Source of the DNA: Coffea arabica
Lineage: Eukaryota; Streptophyta; Magnoliopsida; Gentianales; Rubiaceae
Assembly: GCF_036785885.1 (NCBI RefSeq)
Contig: NC_092323.1
Coordinates: 8,626,501-8,690,500, forward strand
Direction: 5' to 3'
Length of the DNA: 64,000 nt
The notes under the pieces are model-generated. The model was not told the origin of the DNA and did not search any database. It saw only the letters and a program-made list of their open reading frames with translations. This document shows, in pieces, positions 36,801 through 49,500 of this stretch. Positions within the stretch are counted from its first letter, which is position 1. Every line of letters starts with the position of its first letter. The translations under genes and the position numbers were made by a program.

Positions 36801-38178
36801 CCACACTTACCAAACAAACATTGCATGATCTCTGTCTCACATGCGGCTAATCCATTTCCAACCCCACAGCCCTTAGCCCTTTGCCATGTGCAGTTCTCGC
36901 TTGGCTTGTGGCAAAGCTCTCTCGACCGCCGATGGCAACTCCAAGAAACCTCTAACCATTTTGGCCTCATGATGGGGCTGAGCAGCCCGCGGCATTCAAG
37001 TTAAATATCCCGATTCAATTAACTTGGAGGATTTTACAGGACCCCCGTCCATCAATCACCATGGCCACCACAAGGCCCCACAACCATTACTTTAATTGCA
37101 TTTGTCATTCATCCAGGCCGATTTACTGCTTTTTGTAACAAATGTCACCCGATGGTCACTGGAATCTCACTTTTCTCAACTTTTAAGCGGGGCGATTTGA
37201 TTCCTAGTCCCCTACTCTACGGACCATTTTACCTTCCTGCCGCTCTCATCTAAAATCACGGTGCCGTGTTTGGTTAAATAGTACAGTTCTAGCATCATGA
37301 TTCATGAATGTGGACGGCAGCCTATTAGTACTTCTTGGTACAAAATAGGATTTCATGGATCCCGTGCTTAGGGAACTTATAAGCCTGTCGGTGTCTTAAA
37401 AAGACTGTAATGCTCATAGGATCCAGGCCACTTAGTGGAGCTCAAGCCAAAGAGATTCTCTTTACTTCATAGAGGAGTTTTGGGAGGGAAGGGGAACTTC
37501 CTTTAGATGCGCAACAATTTGCACCAGAAGCAAGCAAGTCAAGTATTATTCCCTTTGAATCAGTGTGAAATGTCCATCTAAGAATTTCTAGTTGACGGGT
37601 TAAGATATTGGATCGTTGAAACAATAAGAACGTCATTTTAAGGGAGAATTCTCTTTTCGGGCCTCTATGGATGAATATTAAACTACTGCGATCAAGACTC
37701 AATTGTTAATACACCTTATATCATTATGGATCAAATTTTCGGAGCAAATATTGGACCACAGTTTTAATGGTTAAAGAGTCATGAATTTGGCAAAAGTTGT
37801 TGTCTAATTTTAGTTTCTCTGTAATACAATTTATGCGAGAAGTTTATGCACAAGTAACGCAACCACGGTTAATCAGGTCCATCCAGCATAGTAATCTACA
37901 GCGTAAGGCGAGGTTAATTAAAAGATAGAAGTTCCACCTACAACATTCACTCACTTTCCCTCACAGTTATGATGGTCACTGCCTTTTCAGTTATATTTGT
38001 GCAAAAATCTCTTGTTCATCCAGAAAGACAAAACTCAGACACCCCACATTCTTTGGTTCTGCCTCTTCTAGATATCTGCTTCTTAAATATTCTCATTTCT
38101 CCTTGCATTTATCCATAGGAGGGAAAAAGAAAATTATTCCTGATCCTGCGTTGGGAGTTGTTAGCAAAAGATAGGGAG
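36801..38178. other. Intergenic region and mannanase promoter
   Basis: No recognisable coding sequence or repeat. The last 200 bases upstream of 38179 are pyrimidine-rich, as in a 5' leader. Confidence 0.4.
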
Positions 38179-40349
38179 ATGAAGCATTTTCTAGTGGTTC
38201 TACTTCTTTTTCTCTTGATGCAAGAAAAGGGCTTTCTTCTTCAAGTTAAGGCAGGGGATGGATTTGTCAGGACCAGAGGAATACATTTCATGTTGAATAA
38301 TGGTCCTTACTATGCTAATGGCTTCAATGCCTACTGGTTAATGTACGTGGCTTCTGACCCTTCTCAGAGGTCCAAAGTTTCAGCTGCATTTAGGGAAGCT
38401 TCTAGTCATGGCCTTACAGTTGCAAGGACTTGGGCTTTCAACGATGGTGGTTATAGGGCCTTGCAGTATGCTCCTGGTGCCTACAACGAGCAAACGTTCA
38501 AGGTCTGTCTTCTCTTCGTCTTTGCTCAAGATTTCACTTTTTGGTGAACTTTTGTTGTAACTATTGTTATCTTCATGACCTTTTTTCTTGAAGGGGTTGG
38601 ATTTTGTTGTAGCAGAGGCCAGAAGATATGGGATTAAGCTTATATTAAGCTTGGCAAATAACTATGAAAGCTTTGGAGGAAAGAAACAGTACGTGGACTG
38701 GGCTAGAAGTCGAGGGCAATACCTTAGTTCTGATGATGATTTCTTTAGAAATTCAGTTGTCAAGGGATACTACAAAAATCACATAAGAGTAAGTGCAAGG
38801 ACACTACACTACTTCCATCTGATTGTTCTGTTATATGTTTTCTCTTCGTCCAATCTTGTCCCTTTATCTTTTCTAGCATGATGTATTTTTTCTTGGCTAA
38901 GGAGGTTGTTTATCTGTTCAAGATTAAGCTATTTGAAAGGCCTAGCTTTTTATTTTAGTATGAGATGTAACTTGGAACGATAGCAACTTGAACAACCTTG
39001 GTTCTTTGTGCAGACTGTTCTCAACAGATACAACACATTCACTGGGATTCTTTACATGAATGATCCCACTATCATGGCATGGGAGCTGATGAACGAGCCC
39101 CGTTGCACCTCAGATCCTTCGGGAAGGACCATTCAGGTTGTCATTCTTTAGTTGGCTCACAGCAGGACAAATTCCTCTAAACTTCTTGCATCAGCATTTC
39201 AACAGACGCCCTTCACAGATTAAAACGTATTCTCCATGTTAAGTAACTTACTGAAATCAAATTGGGCCCTCTGACATGGACATGATTAGAAACTAAAGGG
39301 TGCAAAAGCTGGATAGCTAGTACATGGGGACCTTAATGAATCCTGGCCCCTCCAAAAAATGAGTGCTTAAAACTCACCTGTTAACAAATGTTGGCTGACC
39401 TTTGCTTAGCTATGTATTTTGATACCACTCATCTGTTCATGTCCATGTAGTTTTGGATCTTTGCTTAGCTATGTATTTTGATACCACTCACTTGTTCATC
39501 TTCATCAAAAAATGTTGGCTGACCTTTATGGTTCTTACCGAATTTTGTTGCTGGTTCATGTCTGATAGGCCTGGATTATGGAAATGGCTTCTTATGTTAA
39601 GTCAATAGACAGAAATCATTTGTTGGAAGCTGGTCTGGAAGGATTTTATGGACAATCCACACCTCAGAGGACTCACCTCAATCCTGGATTGAATATAGGA
39701 ACTGATTTCGTTGCAAACAACCGTGTACCTGGCATTGATTTTGCTACCGTACATTCCTATCCAGATATCTGGTAAATCTCATTACAATCCTCGGATAAAT
39801 AATCATGGATATTAATTTGGTTTTCAAGCTAAATTGCAGCAAAGTCTGATGAATATCTTGACTGGAGTGTTCTTGCCATGTTGTTGTATGATTAGGCTAT
39901 CCAGCTCAAATGATCAATCCCAAGTCTCTTTTATGAACCAATGGCTTGACGCCCACTTTCAAGATGCTCAGTATATGCTTGGAAAACCCGTAATGGTTGC
40001 AGAATTCGGAAAATCCTGGAAAGACAGTGGCTTCAGCAACTATGAAAGAGATGCTTTGTTCAACGACGTATATTTCAAGGTTTATTCCTCAGCAAAACAT
40101 GGTGGTCCAGCAGCTGGAGCCTTGTTCTGGCAACTTCTAACTGAAGGCCTGGATTCCTTCCGGGACGGATATGAGATTGTGTTAAGCCAGAGCCCGTCTA
40201 CGGCGAATGTGATTGCCCAACAGTCCTATAAGCTTCGCCTGATCCAGAAGATCTTCACCCGGATGCTAGACATTAAGAGGTGGAAGAGAGCAAGGGCTGC
40301 TAGGGGACAATGGATCGACAGAAACAAGGGGAGGCACATTGGAAACTGA
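38179..40349 (+). CDS. MAN7: Mannan endo-1,4-beta-mannosidase (GH5), 5 exons
   Basis: Predicted 432 residues; exons 38179-38502, 38594-38788, 39014-39136, 39569-39771, 39896-40349, all GT..AG with joining phases. It cleaves beta-1,4 links inside cell-wall mannans. Seen: a hydrophobic signal peptide ([18 protein letters not shown], about 27 residues), then the GH5 barrel from FVRTRGIHF; the acid/base glutamate is E201 in WELMNEPR and the nucleophile E318 in VAEFGKS. The protein is thus secreted and looks catalytically complete. The C-terminus (from about 405) is a very basic extension, [19 protein letters not shown], beyond the barrel. The ATG at 38179 is the first that gives a signal peptide. 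The MAN7 name rests on overall resemblance and the ERA neighbour; other MAN paralogues are possible. Confidence 0.9.
39386..39527 (+). repeat. Compound duplication in mannanase intron 3
   Basis: TTTGCTTAGCTATGTATTTT recurs at 39401 and 39460 (about 45 bases shared), and AAATGTTGGCTGACCTT flanks it at about 39386 and 39510. A local slippage-type duplication inside the intron. Confidence 0.75.
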
Positions 40350-42091
40350 TGAATAGCAGCTTCCATACGATATAATAGTTGTGCAAGCCGCAAGGCAGAC
40401 CGTGCATTGGTCAAGTGATAAATAACTGTCTACGTTTCCATAAGGTCCAGAGTTCTGCAGCAAGCCTGTGTTTGAATCAAATGTTTGTCTTAATGGAAAT
40501 ATATGGTACGTTGAAAAATGTAGTGTGTGACGTTTTGCATAGAGTCTGAATCTCTCTTAGAGATGAATGAAAAGTTGTTCATCCAGGAGGAAGACTTGTT
40601 TAGGGTCATCGGAAGGAGGAATTATTACCCTTGATGAAGTGCTTTAATCTTACTATAGTATTGTCCTTGCATGCAGGCTTTGTTCTATTGGGTTCCTATT
40701 CTTTCTTTTTACTTTCTGTAAGAACTTGCAGCTATAATCCCAAAGAACGAATTCGCTGAATTTCGCCATAACAACATCTTCGAACAGAAAATAAAAGAAA
40801 AGTAGTTGGTTGGCTAGGATTTTTCTCAAGAAAGGGTCCAAGACATGACACTCGTTTATTTGAGTTGAGTACTTTCCTGAATTAACTTTAGAAAGGGACT
40901 CATCAACTATAGATTTAGGATTTGAGTCTTACCAATTCAAGGGGTGGTGTGGATTTCGAATCTCTTTATTTAATTCAGTCTCTACTTGGTGCTTATTATT
41001 TCTCTCCTCCTAAAAAAGCTTGCAGAAAATAAAAGGCGTAAATAAATTACTCTAATTCTTAAATTAGTCAACGTACCTTGTTATCTTATTTTTGGTAGAA
41101 GATTGAAAGGGATTAATTGGATGGTTTAGGAAACAGAGTACAAGTGAAAGACTCAAAAGTCTCGGTTCGAATCTTCTCGCTTACATTGAAAAAAAAAAAA
41201 AGACAAAAAAAAGAAGTACAAAAGATTAAAAAAAATAAGTAGTTGGTTAATTAGAATTAAAAAATACTACTAATTCATGAATTATTGAAATAAGAATAAA
41301 ATGTCTAACTACAAGTTGATTTTTTGAATTGTAAATTCTAAAATGGTCTAACTTATGTAGAAATTTAGAACGGAGGAAATAGGTTAAAAAGAAATGAGTT
41401 ATAAAAGAAATTTAATTAACTGAAACTTTCTTCTAACCCACTTTCCTATCAATTTCAATGGGAAAAATTTTACAAGAAAATGAGCGATTACGAAAAATTT
41501 TCCATTAAGTTTCATAACAAGCAAACGTTCAAAACTTGTAAGAAAGTTATTTTACTTCTCTTTTCCTCTGTAAACACTAAACAAACACTTTTACTATCTT
41601 TGTCTAACTTGGACCGAGAACCACGCCTGTCTATGCACTCATCAAAGTCGTTAAGTCTTAACGCCTCATGTGTAGCGCCTTCTTCCCTCGTTTGTCCCGC
41701 TACATGGTCTCGTGTACAGGCATGGAAAGCGTTACCGCGTTAAAAATTATAGTGAGATTATAGAATAACGACTTCAGTTGATTATCGTCTAAACAATTTC
41801 GAAGCAGGCAGCACAACGGAGCCCCAAAAGCACTAACCCCACTTGAATGATTGTGTCTTTGGGAAAAGAATTCTCCTTTCTGGATCTCTTTGATTCGTCG
41901 TGCCAGCCTATACATCTAAACTTGAACTTTATGGATCCTGCGTTCGCAGATAATGCTCTCCCCATAAGTGTCATTATGTTTTTGGGTAGAGGGTTCTGCA
42001 ATACGCCGAGCCGAAAAAGAATATTGTCATCATGAAGGAGGCGGGATTGTTGGATCACAGAACTATCAACTTCTGTGAGTAAGTCAAAACT
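40350..42091. other. Intergenic region between mannanase and second PPR gene
   Basis: 3' UTR of the mannanase, then AT-rich DNA with A-runs near 41191-41215. No recognisable gene. A SINE-like remnant lies inside. Confidence 0.45.
41090..41216 (+). mobile_element. SINE-like remnant with B box and poly(A)
   Basis: Contains GGTTCGAATC at about 41163, a perfect Pol III B box, followed within 20 bases by an A-rich tail. The A box is only weakly matched (TGGTTTAGG near 41120). Probably an old tRNA-derived SINE. Confidence 0.35.
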
Positions 42092-44227
42092 ATGGTCTCA
42101 CCATTGAGGCCCTGTATCAGAAGATTATATGCAACCTCAAGTATTGCCTACGGTGCTGAACGCAGAAGTTGTTTGGCTTCTGGGACGAGCACAGATTACT
42201 TGACAAGAAAACCCCACGAAGGTTCTCAAGTTGACATCTTGTTAATTAACTCAAGGCTGAAAGAGCTTGTGAGAATGGGGCATCTTTGTGACGCGCGGAG
42301 GATGTTTGATGAATTGCCGCAAAGGGATGAAATTTCGTGGACCAATATGATAGCAGGATATGTCAACGGATCTGATCCGTCAGAAGCATTGTCTTTGTTT
42401 TCTAGGATGTGGGTTGACCCTAATCTTCAAATGGACCCTTTTGTACTTAGTCTAGCATTGAAGGCTTCTGGGATTAGTATGAACAAGAAATTTGGAGATT
42501 CACTACATGGATACTCGGTGAAAACTGGCTTTGTGAATTCTGTTTTCGTCGGAAGTGCACTAGTTGATATGTATATGAAAATTGGGAAGGTTTGGGATGC
42601 TCGTATAGTTTTTAATGAGATGCCTTTGAGGAATGTAGTTTCTTGGACTGCCGTTATTACAGGACTTGTTCATGCTGGTTCTGATATGGACGGCTTAATG
42701 TCTTTTGCTGAAATGTGGAGAGAAGGCATTAATTACGATTCATATACTTTGGCCATTGCATTGAAGGCATGTGCCAATTTGGGTGAATTGAATTATGGCA
42801 GAGAAATCCATACCCACACGATAAAAAAAGGGTTGGATGCAAGTTCATATGTTGCTAATAGTCTTGCAACAATGTACAATAAGTGCAATAAATTGAATTA
42901 TGGCTTACAGTTGTTTAAGAAGATGCATGCCAAAGATGTGGTTTCATGGACAACCATGATTGCGACATATGTTCAGATGGGTCAAGAGCATCTTGGGATA
43001 CAAACTTTCTTGCAAATGAGAGAATCTGATGTCAGTCCTAATGGGTTTACATTTTCGACTCTGATCTCGGGCTGTGCAAATATTTTGAAACTTGACTGGG
43101 GTGAACAGTTGCATGCACATGTTCTTCGTTTAGGTCTTGCTCATTATCTATCTGTGACAAATTCCCTTGTGACTTTATACTCAAAGTGTGGACAACTCGA
43201 TTCAGCTACTAAAATGTTTCAGGAAATGAGCACGAGGGATATTGTTTCCTGGAGCACAATTATTGCTGGATATGCTCAAGGAGGTTATGGCGAGGAAGCC
43301 TTTGATTTTCTATCACAGATGAGAAGGTCAGGACCAAAGCCCACTGAATTTGCTCTTGCTAGTCTGTTAAGTCTTTGTGGAAGTATGGCAATTCTTGACC
43401 AAGGAAAGCAACTTCATGCCCATGTTTTCATTATTGGATTAGATCACACAGCTATGATTAGGAGTGCTTTAATAAATATGTATTCAAAATGTGGAAGTAT
43501 AGGAGAAGCCTCGACTGTATTCTATAAGATGGAGAATGATGATGTCATATCATGGACTGCCATGATTAATGGATATGCTGAACACGGATACAGCCATGAA
43601 GCCATAAAGTTATTTGAAGAAATGGCAAAGGTTGGCCTGAGACCAGATCCTGTGACCTTCATTGGTGTTCTTAGTGCTTGCAGCCATGTTGGGCTCGTTG
43701 ACCTTGGCTTTCACTACCTCAACTTGATGAGCAAGATGTATAAGATAACCCCTTCTAAAGAACATTATGGTTGCATGATTGATCTCCTATGCCGAGCTGG
43801 ACGATTGCATGATGCAGAGAACATGATCAAGACTATGCCACTTGATCAGGATGATGTTGTGTGGTCGACTCTGCTCAGAGCGTCGAGGCTACATGGTGAT
43901 GTTGAATGCGGAAGACGAGCTGCAGAACAGATTCTTAAGATGGATCCAAGTTGTGCAGGGACCCACATTACCCTAGCTAATATTTACTCTTCGGCTGGAA
44001 AGTGGAGAGAAGCAGCAAAAGTTAGGAAGCTCTTGAAATCAAAAGGTGTCATCAAGGAGCCAGGATGGTCTTGGATCAAAGTCAAGGATCAAATTTCTGC
44101 ATTTGTCGCTGGTGATCGATCCCATTCTCAGTCTGAAGAGATATACTATATTCTGGATTTAGTCGCTTCCAAAACAGAAGTTGCAGTCTTCGAGCTAGAT
44201 TGCCTGCTTCATGACCTAGAAGATTAG
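42092..44227 (+). CDS. Pentatricopeptide repeat protein, PLS class, E/E+ tail
   Basis: Intronless ORF of 711 residues. PLS repeats run from about residue 50 to 600, with regular signatures (DEISWTNMIAGYVNGS, DVVSWTTMIATYVQMG, SALINMYSKCGSIGEAS, DVISWTAMINGYAEHG). Then follow the E and E+ regions (KEHYGCMIDLLCRAGRLHDA, CAGTHITLANIYSSAGKW, KEPGWSWIKV, HSQSEEIYYILD); there is no DYW deaminase. The N-terminal 35 residues are Arg/Ser-rich and suit organelle import. The likely role is site-specific organellar RNA editing or processing. It recalls the Arabidopsis At3g47840 type, but I cannot confirm orthology. All repeats look intact. Confidence 0.9.
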   Translation: MVSPLRPCIRRLYATSSIAYGAERRSCLASGTSTDYLTRKPHEGSQVDILLINSRLKELVRMGHLCDARRMFDELPQRDEISWTNMIAGYVNGSDPSEALSLFSRMWVDPNLQMDPFVLSLALKASGISMNKKFGDSLHGYSVKTGFVNSVFVGSALVDMYMKIGKVWDARIVFNEMPLRNVVSWTAVITGLVHAGSDMDGLMSFAEMWREGINYDSYTLAIALKACANLGELNYGREIHTHTIKKGLDASSYVANSLATMYNKCNKLNYGLQLFKKMHAKDVVSWTTMIATYVQMGQEHLGIQTFLQMRESDVSPNGFTFSTLISGCANILKLDWGEQLHAHVLRLGLAHYLSVTNSLVTLYSKCGQLDSATKMFQEMSTRDIVSWSTIIAGYAQGGYGEEAFDFLSQMRRSGPKPTEFALASLLSLCGSMAILDQGKQLHAHVFIIGLDHTAMIRSALINMYSKCGSIGEASTVFYKMENDDVISWTAMINGYAEHGYSHEAIKLFEEMAKVGLRPDPVTFIGVLSACSHVGLVDLGFHYLNLMSKMYKITPSKEHYGCMIDLLCRAGRLHDAENMIKTMPLDQDDVVWSTLLRASRLHGDVECGRRAAEQILKMDPSCAGTHITLANIYSSAGKWREAAKVRKLLKSKGVIKEPGWSWIKVKDQISAFVAGDRSHSQSEEIYYILDLVASKTEVAVFELDCLLHDLED

Positions 44228-46454
44228 CAGAAGTTTAAGCAGATGCTTCAAATCTTTAACGAATGCTGAGAAACATCTTTGAGATTTTGATTCCCTTCAG
44301 AAATGACCTAGCAACATGTTCTGACAGGTCTATCTAAATTTTCACCATATATTGCTCTGTCAGAAGGTTGAAGGTGGTGTCTACTTGGAGACAACTACGG
44401 CTGAAATCAAGAAATAGCTACTCCTGTCCTCTAGTCCTGGAGTGAGCTTGTCTGAGTTTATTTAAGGAGCTATTTGCATGTTACATGGAGATGCTGACTG
44501 TGAAATTCATTTATCTTGTGGCTTCAGCGAAACGTCTGAAGGAGGAACGTAGGATGAGCCAGCTAACCTTAAGGCAGTCAGGCCAGACACGATATCTTCA
44601 CACCTTTTAGCTAAACCTCTGCAATTAAATTGACCTAAGGACTGGGCTGAGAGGCGTGTGAAAGAAAGAAAACACACAATTGGACTCCTTTAATTGCATC
44701 AAAGGGAGGACGAAACTCATGTCCTAGTTTCTGGTGCAAACCACCGTGTATCCATTGGGAAGCCAAATTCTTTACGTGGATATCCTATTTGTGATCATTG
44801 CGGGTCAGGAGAAACTATAAACAGATTCTTGGTTAGAGTTTCTGGATAATTTCTTGTGAATGAAGGGTTCAGTAATAAGTGAGCTAATTTAAGTAGATTA
44901 TGAAAGCTTTTGGTTCCACAGAAGTGCGGTCAGGATTTCCAGTTTAATGTACGATCAGAACGAAACTGTCTGTGGTTGGAAGCTTGGATGCAAATTTGCA
45001 TGACCGTGAATAGTTGGTCTTAATTCATTATCGTATGCATCAAATTTGAGACAGATAAGTGCTTCATTGGTGGATACAAGGAAAAACAGCCGCCAGCAAA
45101 AGTGATTTGGCTTGGCTGCTTTTGTTTTGTTTTGGAAGATTTTGTAAAGCCATGAATATTTTTTCTTCTTTTGGGCATAAAGCCATGAAATTTGTTAATG
45201 GATGTTTATACTCTCAACAACCTACCTATTGTGGATGCAAGCTAAGATGGGGTTGCTTACTCTATCTATTTGGTTTATTTTTGTTTCTCGGTCCTGAACG
45301 CTAAGAGGAAATTATTTGCTTGAAATCTGGACTTTTGATATTTGGTTGGGGATATATGCCAGCAGAGACAACAGGTCAGCCGAGGATTCCCTGTGAGAAA
45401 GAAAACAAATGTTTGTGACTGAACTTGCCGAGTCACAAGTAATTCTCCAGAATGGCTACAAGCATCTCACCCAAACGGCTTGAACAGTCACATATTTTCT
45501 GTTCCAATAACAATTGGTGAACTGTATGTTGAATTTGGCAAAGATATAACCCATAGCGTGAAGGGCAGTAGACACGCACCCTCACAGCAGCATGTTTACC
45601 TCTTTCTTGTAGATTACTGAATGACCTTTTTTATTCTTGTGAGCTTAATATTCTCCCCAGCTCCAAAAAAAAAAAAAAAAAAAAAAAAAATCCTACGACA
45701 TGCAACATTTCAATTTAAAAAAGACCATTTGTTGAATAATCATAAACGAGAAAAAAAATTGTCATCATTAAAAGGTTTTTCAATTTAGTAGCATATAACC
45801 AACAATCTTACCTATATGTCATACAACACCGACATCTATTTTCCTTCCATGATAATAAAAGTAACAATCAGGATTAAAAAAAAAGAAAAGAAAGAAGAAA
45901 ACACTATAATTGAATGCTGATCATCAAATGGAGCAGATCATATAGAACATGATACAAACTACATGATGTCATATTTTTCGTTTTTTTGTTTGATCCAATA
46001 TATTCTTTTTCACTTGCATGGTCACTATTAAGTATGATCATCAATAACTACCTTACCATTTGCAATCAAATAATGAAAATTTTCAAAATTTAAGAGCAGA
46101 AAACTTTGAGATTTTCATAATCACCAAAATTTTGTAAAAAATTTGAAAGCAAATTTCCTCTTCAAGTCTCCTAAATCCTTAGATATATATGCCTAAAAAA
46201 CTCTATTTCTCTTATTTCACAAAAATCACTAAAGTCTGAATCATTACTGCTACTCATGCATGTCAATTATCAATCACAAAAAAATGCCCATATTTGGCCC
46301 CATTTTGTAATGGCATATTAGAATTTTTTTAAAAAACTTATAAATTGGCATTGTTTCCGTTAAACCTAGTTAATAACAATTTAACTAATCATGTGAACAT
46401 AATTGCGAAATATCATTTCTCCATGATTGATGTAACAATTGGGATCCCAATGCC
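44228..46454. other. Intergenic region
   Basis: 3' region of the PPR gene and AT-rich DNA with a long A-run at 45666-45690. A small piece at about 44784-44850 would encode GYPICDHCGSGETINRFL, reminiscent of the zinc-binding zf-RVT motif of LINE reverse transcriptases. It is too short to call. No gene was recognised. Confidence 0.4.
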
Positions 46455-46527
46455 CTGACAGGGGAGGTTTCGATTATTATCAATGAGACTATCAGAAACC
46501 TCCCTTGAGATTTCTGAAATTACGCCC
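46455..46527. mobile_element. End fragment of the GGGATAATTT MULE-like family
   Basis: Ends CAGAAACCTCCCTTGAGATT...GAAATTACGCCC, a diverged right terminus of the family at 18995-20396, lying just downstream of the lipid phosphatase stop codon. No left end was recognised. Confidence 0.5.
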
Positions 46528-46550
46528 GAAAACAAATGAGAAAGTGCATG

Positions 46551-49500
46551 TTAGCTTGAGAATTTCCTAGACATGTACAAAGTCAATGGTTCCATAACCC
46601 AGTACCTAATAACATGTAAAATAAATACAGTGCAAAATGCAGCAGCACCCAGGGTGACGACAATCTGAACCCACAAGTTGGATACATATGCCTTTAGTAC
46701 AATAGAACTCCAGGCCCAAAACCACAACGTTGAGAAGACAGTTCCCAACAAAGCACCCACAACGACTTGGCTGATTGTATGAAGCTGTTGTGAAACACGA
46801 AGCCAGCTCTGCAAACACAGCAAAACATTGGCAAGCACATTTACCTGAAGTCAGCAACTCAATACATCTGAGTTTATTCCATATTCAGTAATACTCTCTA
46901 TGAAGAAGCACCCCTCCGAGGAGGCTTCACAAGAAAACTACAGCCTCGTGTATCTGAGATTTACGAGGTCAAATATGTGGACCCCTGTACGTGAAATATG
47001 GAGAAAGTTAAGGAAGGGAAGGAGGGGGGCGGGGGAACAACGAGAGGAGAACGAGGAAGTTCTTATTCTATAGCTGATCAGAAAGAAAGAAAGAAGGCAA
47101 TCAATCATGATGCATGCTTGTTTCAGTCAGCAGGGATCGCTATAGTTATAGTCAGAAGCTACCAAATACAACGTCCTTATCTTGGACCGTTATGGGTTCA
47201 GGAGAGTAGCTTTATGCTGTGTTTACAATTTTGGTTCACAATCAAAAGCAATGCATCATTGTAAAATTTTTTCCAAGGTGGGAAGAAAGGCAAATTGATC
47301 ATGAGCAGTGAAGATAAAAATAAACGTAGTTATTCACTACAGTTATTATGTAAGGTTGTTCTTCTACTATTGTCTAGCCGAAAATTATATTTTTACCAGA
47401 AAGACCCCATATGTCATAAACAAAAGATTAAATACAGAGTCACTGGATTCAATTGAGCTAAAGAGGTCGTGTTGGATGCTTACAAAGTAAGACCCAATTG
47501 AAAGAAAAATCCCACTGATGGCGGCTGTAATTCCATTCAACCCCCAATATTGAATCACTGCAATGAGGAGCGTAAGGAACCAGAATTCAGACAAATAGGT
47601 TGTATAACATACTGCAAGAAGGGAAGTGATGGTTAAACATCATCACTTAATATAAAAAGAACCTAGGTAAACATTTTTTTTTTCCACATTCACTGGAATA
47701 TGAACCATATGATTCTTCAAAAGTGAAATCCACTGATTGAGAAGAGTAAATTTCTCAGAATAATAAAGAAGGGAAGATTCAAGAAACAATTTGTTGGTAA
47801 ATTGACAACAACACAACAAAATTACTCAACAAACAGACAATGCAAATTCACGAAATAAACTCATACTACTACTACCTAGAGGAAAACGATACCATCTCTG
47901 TCAAAAATCTGAAAGGTGCCAATGGTCCGCTTTAACCTACTTAGCAGTTAGTCTCTTATACTTTGGATTATGAAAAACATCTAGCAAATCTCAGCCTTTC
48001 ATTCTCAAATGCAACTGTCTTTTTACCCTCAACCTTTCACCACATCAAAGCTATTCCAAATTGTTCCACTGAGCTCCATCTAGAACAAATTCCTTCACAA
48101 GGCAACATGTTTATCATAAAATTATATCATGTAAAATAATTTAGCAAAGTTTAGGCTCTTCATCATCTTGATTTCTAGCAAAAATATAATTCTGTTGGTT
48201 CCCTTTACAGGTGCACTCAGTGATCTAGTAAAATAAGTCCAATCCGTCTTTATCTTGAATAGTTGGAAAAACCACCTGATAGAATGATATATGTAGTTAT
48301 ATAGGAGATGGACAGAGCGTGCGAAGATGGCATGCCCGGGTCTGATCTTAAATTAGAAACAGGTCGTTCTTGGTTTAATAATCTCTTCAATATAATTCCC
48401 ATTGCCATATTCATAACAGAACCCCAAGCAGCCCACAGTGCAGCCGCATCATGCCTTACAAGGAGAAATATGCCAAAGAGTACCGCAGTCAGCCACTTAC
48501 TCTGCATCAAACGCATTTCAACTGAGATTATAATACTACAAGAGTTTCACCTCAAAATGCTGAAACAAGAGCAGAAACCTTTCTACAAATGGCAACATAC
48601 AAGTCACTACCAGATATAGTTGACCAAATTTAAGCGAGTAAAAATTACAAAAATCCAGAACGTCTCCTAGCAGGTTAATAGTGCCTAAGAATATGGTTTT
48701 TACATAATTTTAAATGGAAAGACACAATAATTTAAGAGCACCAAGGGGGGAATCACATATAGGTCAGCGGTTAAGTGTCATTGCTCCTCAGATTTAGAAT
48801 AAAGTTGGATTCACAACCTCCCAACCCCTCCCTTTTTCAAAAATAAATAAATAAATAAATAATACCCATTGAGCGTGCAGTGCAGTTTTAAGTAAGCAAC
48901 CGTATTTGATTAGCTTCAATAAAGTTCAAATTTTGATGCCAGCACTGACTCGCCTGCATAACGCCCCACACGTATTTGCAAGACTACACAAGATTACTCA
49001 AATCTGATACAGTACGAAATAGACAGAGATAAGCTGAATAAAGCTAGTAGAATCAACCGAATGCTAAATGCAAACGTAAATTGGGCTCCCACCCCTCAAT
49101 GAGAGTTCTGGTGTGGAACTGTCGAGGTGTGGGGAGCCCCTTGACAGTTCCCCAACTTAAGGAACTGGTACATGTCCACTCTCCATCTCTGATATTCTTA
49201 TCAGAGACAAAAAAGAAAAAGACCTTTATAAATAGTGTTAAGCAATGGGTAAGGTTTGATGAGCTGTTTGTAGTAGACCCTGTGGGGATTGCAGGTGGTT
49301 TAGCTGTAATTTGGAAGAGGGATATTCAGGTGAAAAGTATTCTGTTTACTAGTTTTACTATAGAATTACTTATAGGGGATCAGGGAGGTGGTAGGGATTG
49401 GTGGTGTGTGTGTGCCTACACCAGTTCAGATGATAGGATTAGGGAGCAGCAATGGAGGGTGCTAGAGAGGAGAACGCAGGTTTGGGGTGATTGCTGGGCA

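Noticed and set aside
11741-40349. A metabolic gene cluster around DFR
   Set aside because: Neighbours are housekeeping and organellar genes; no other flavonoid enzyme is present.
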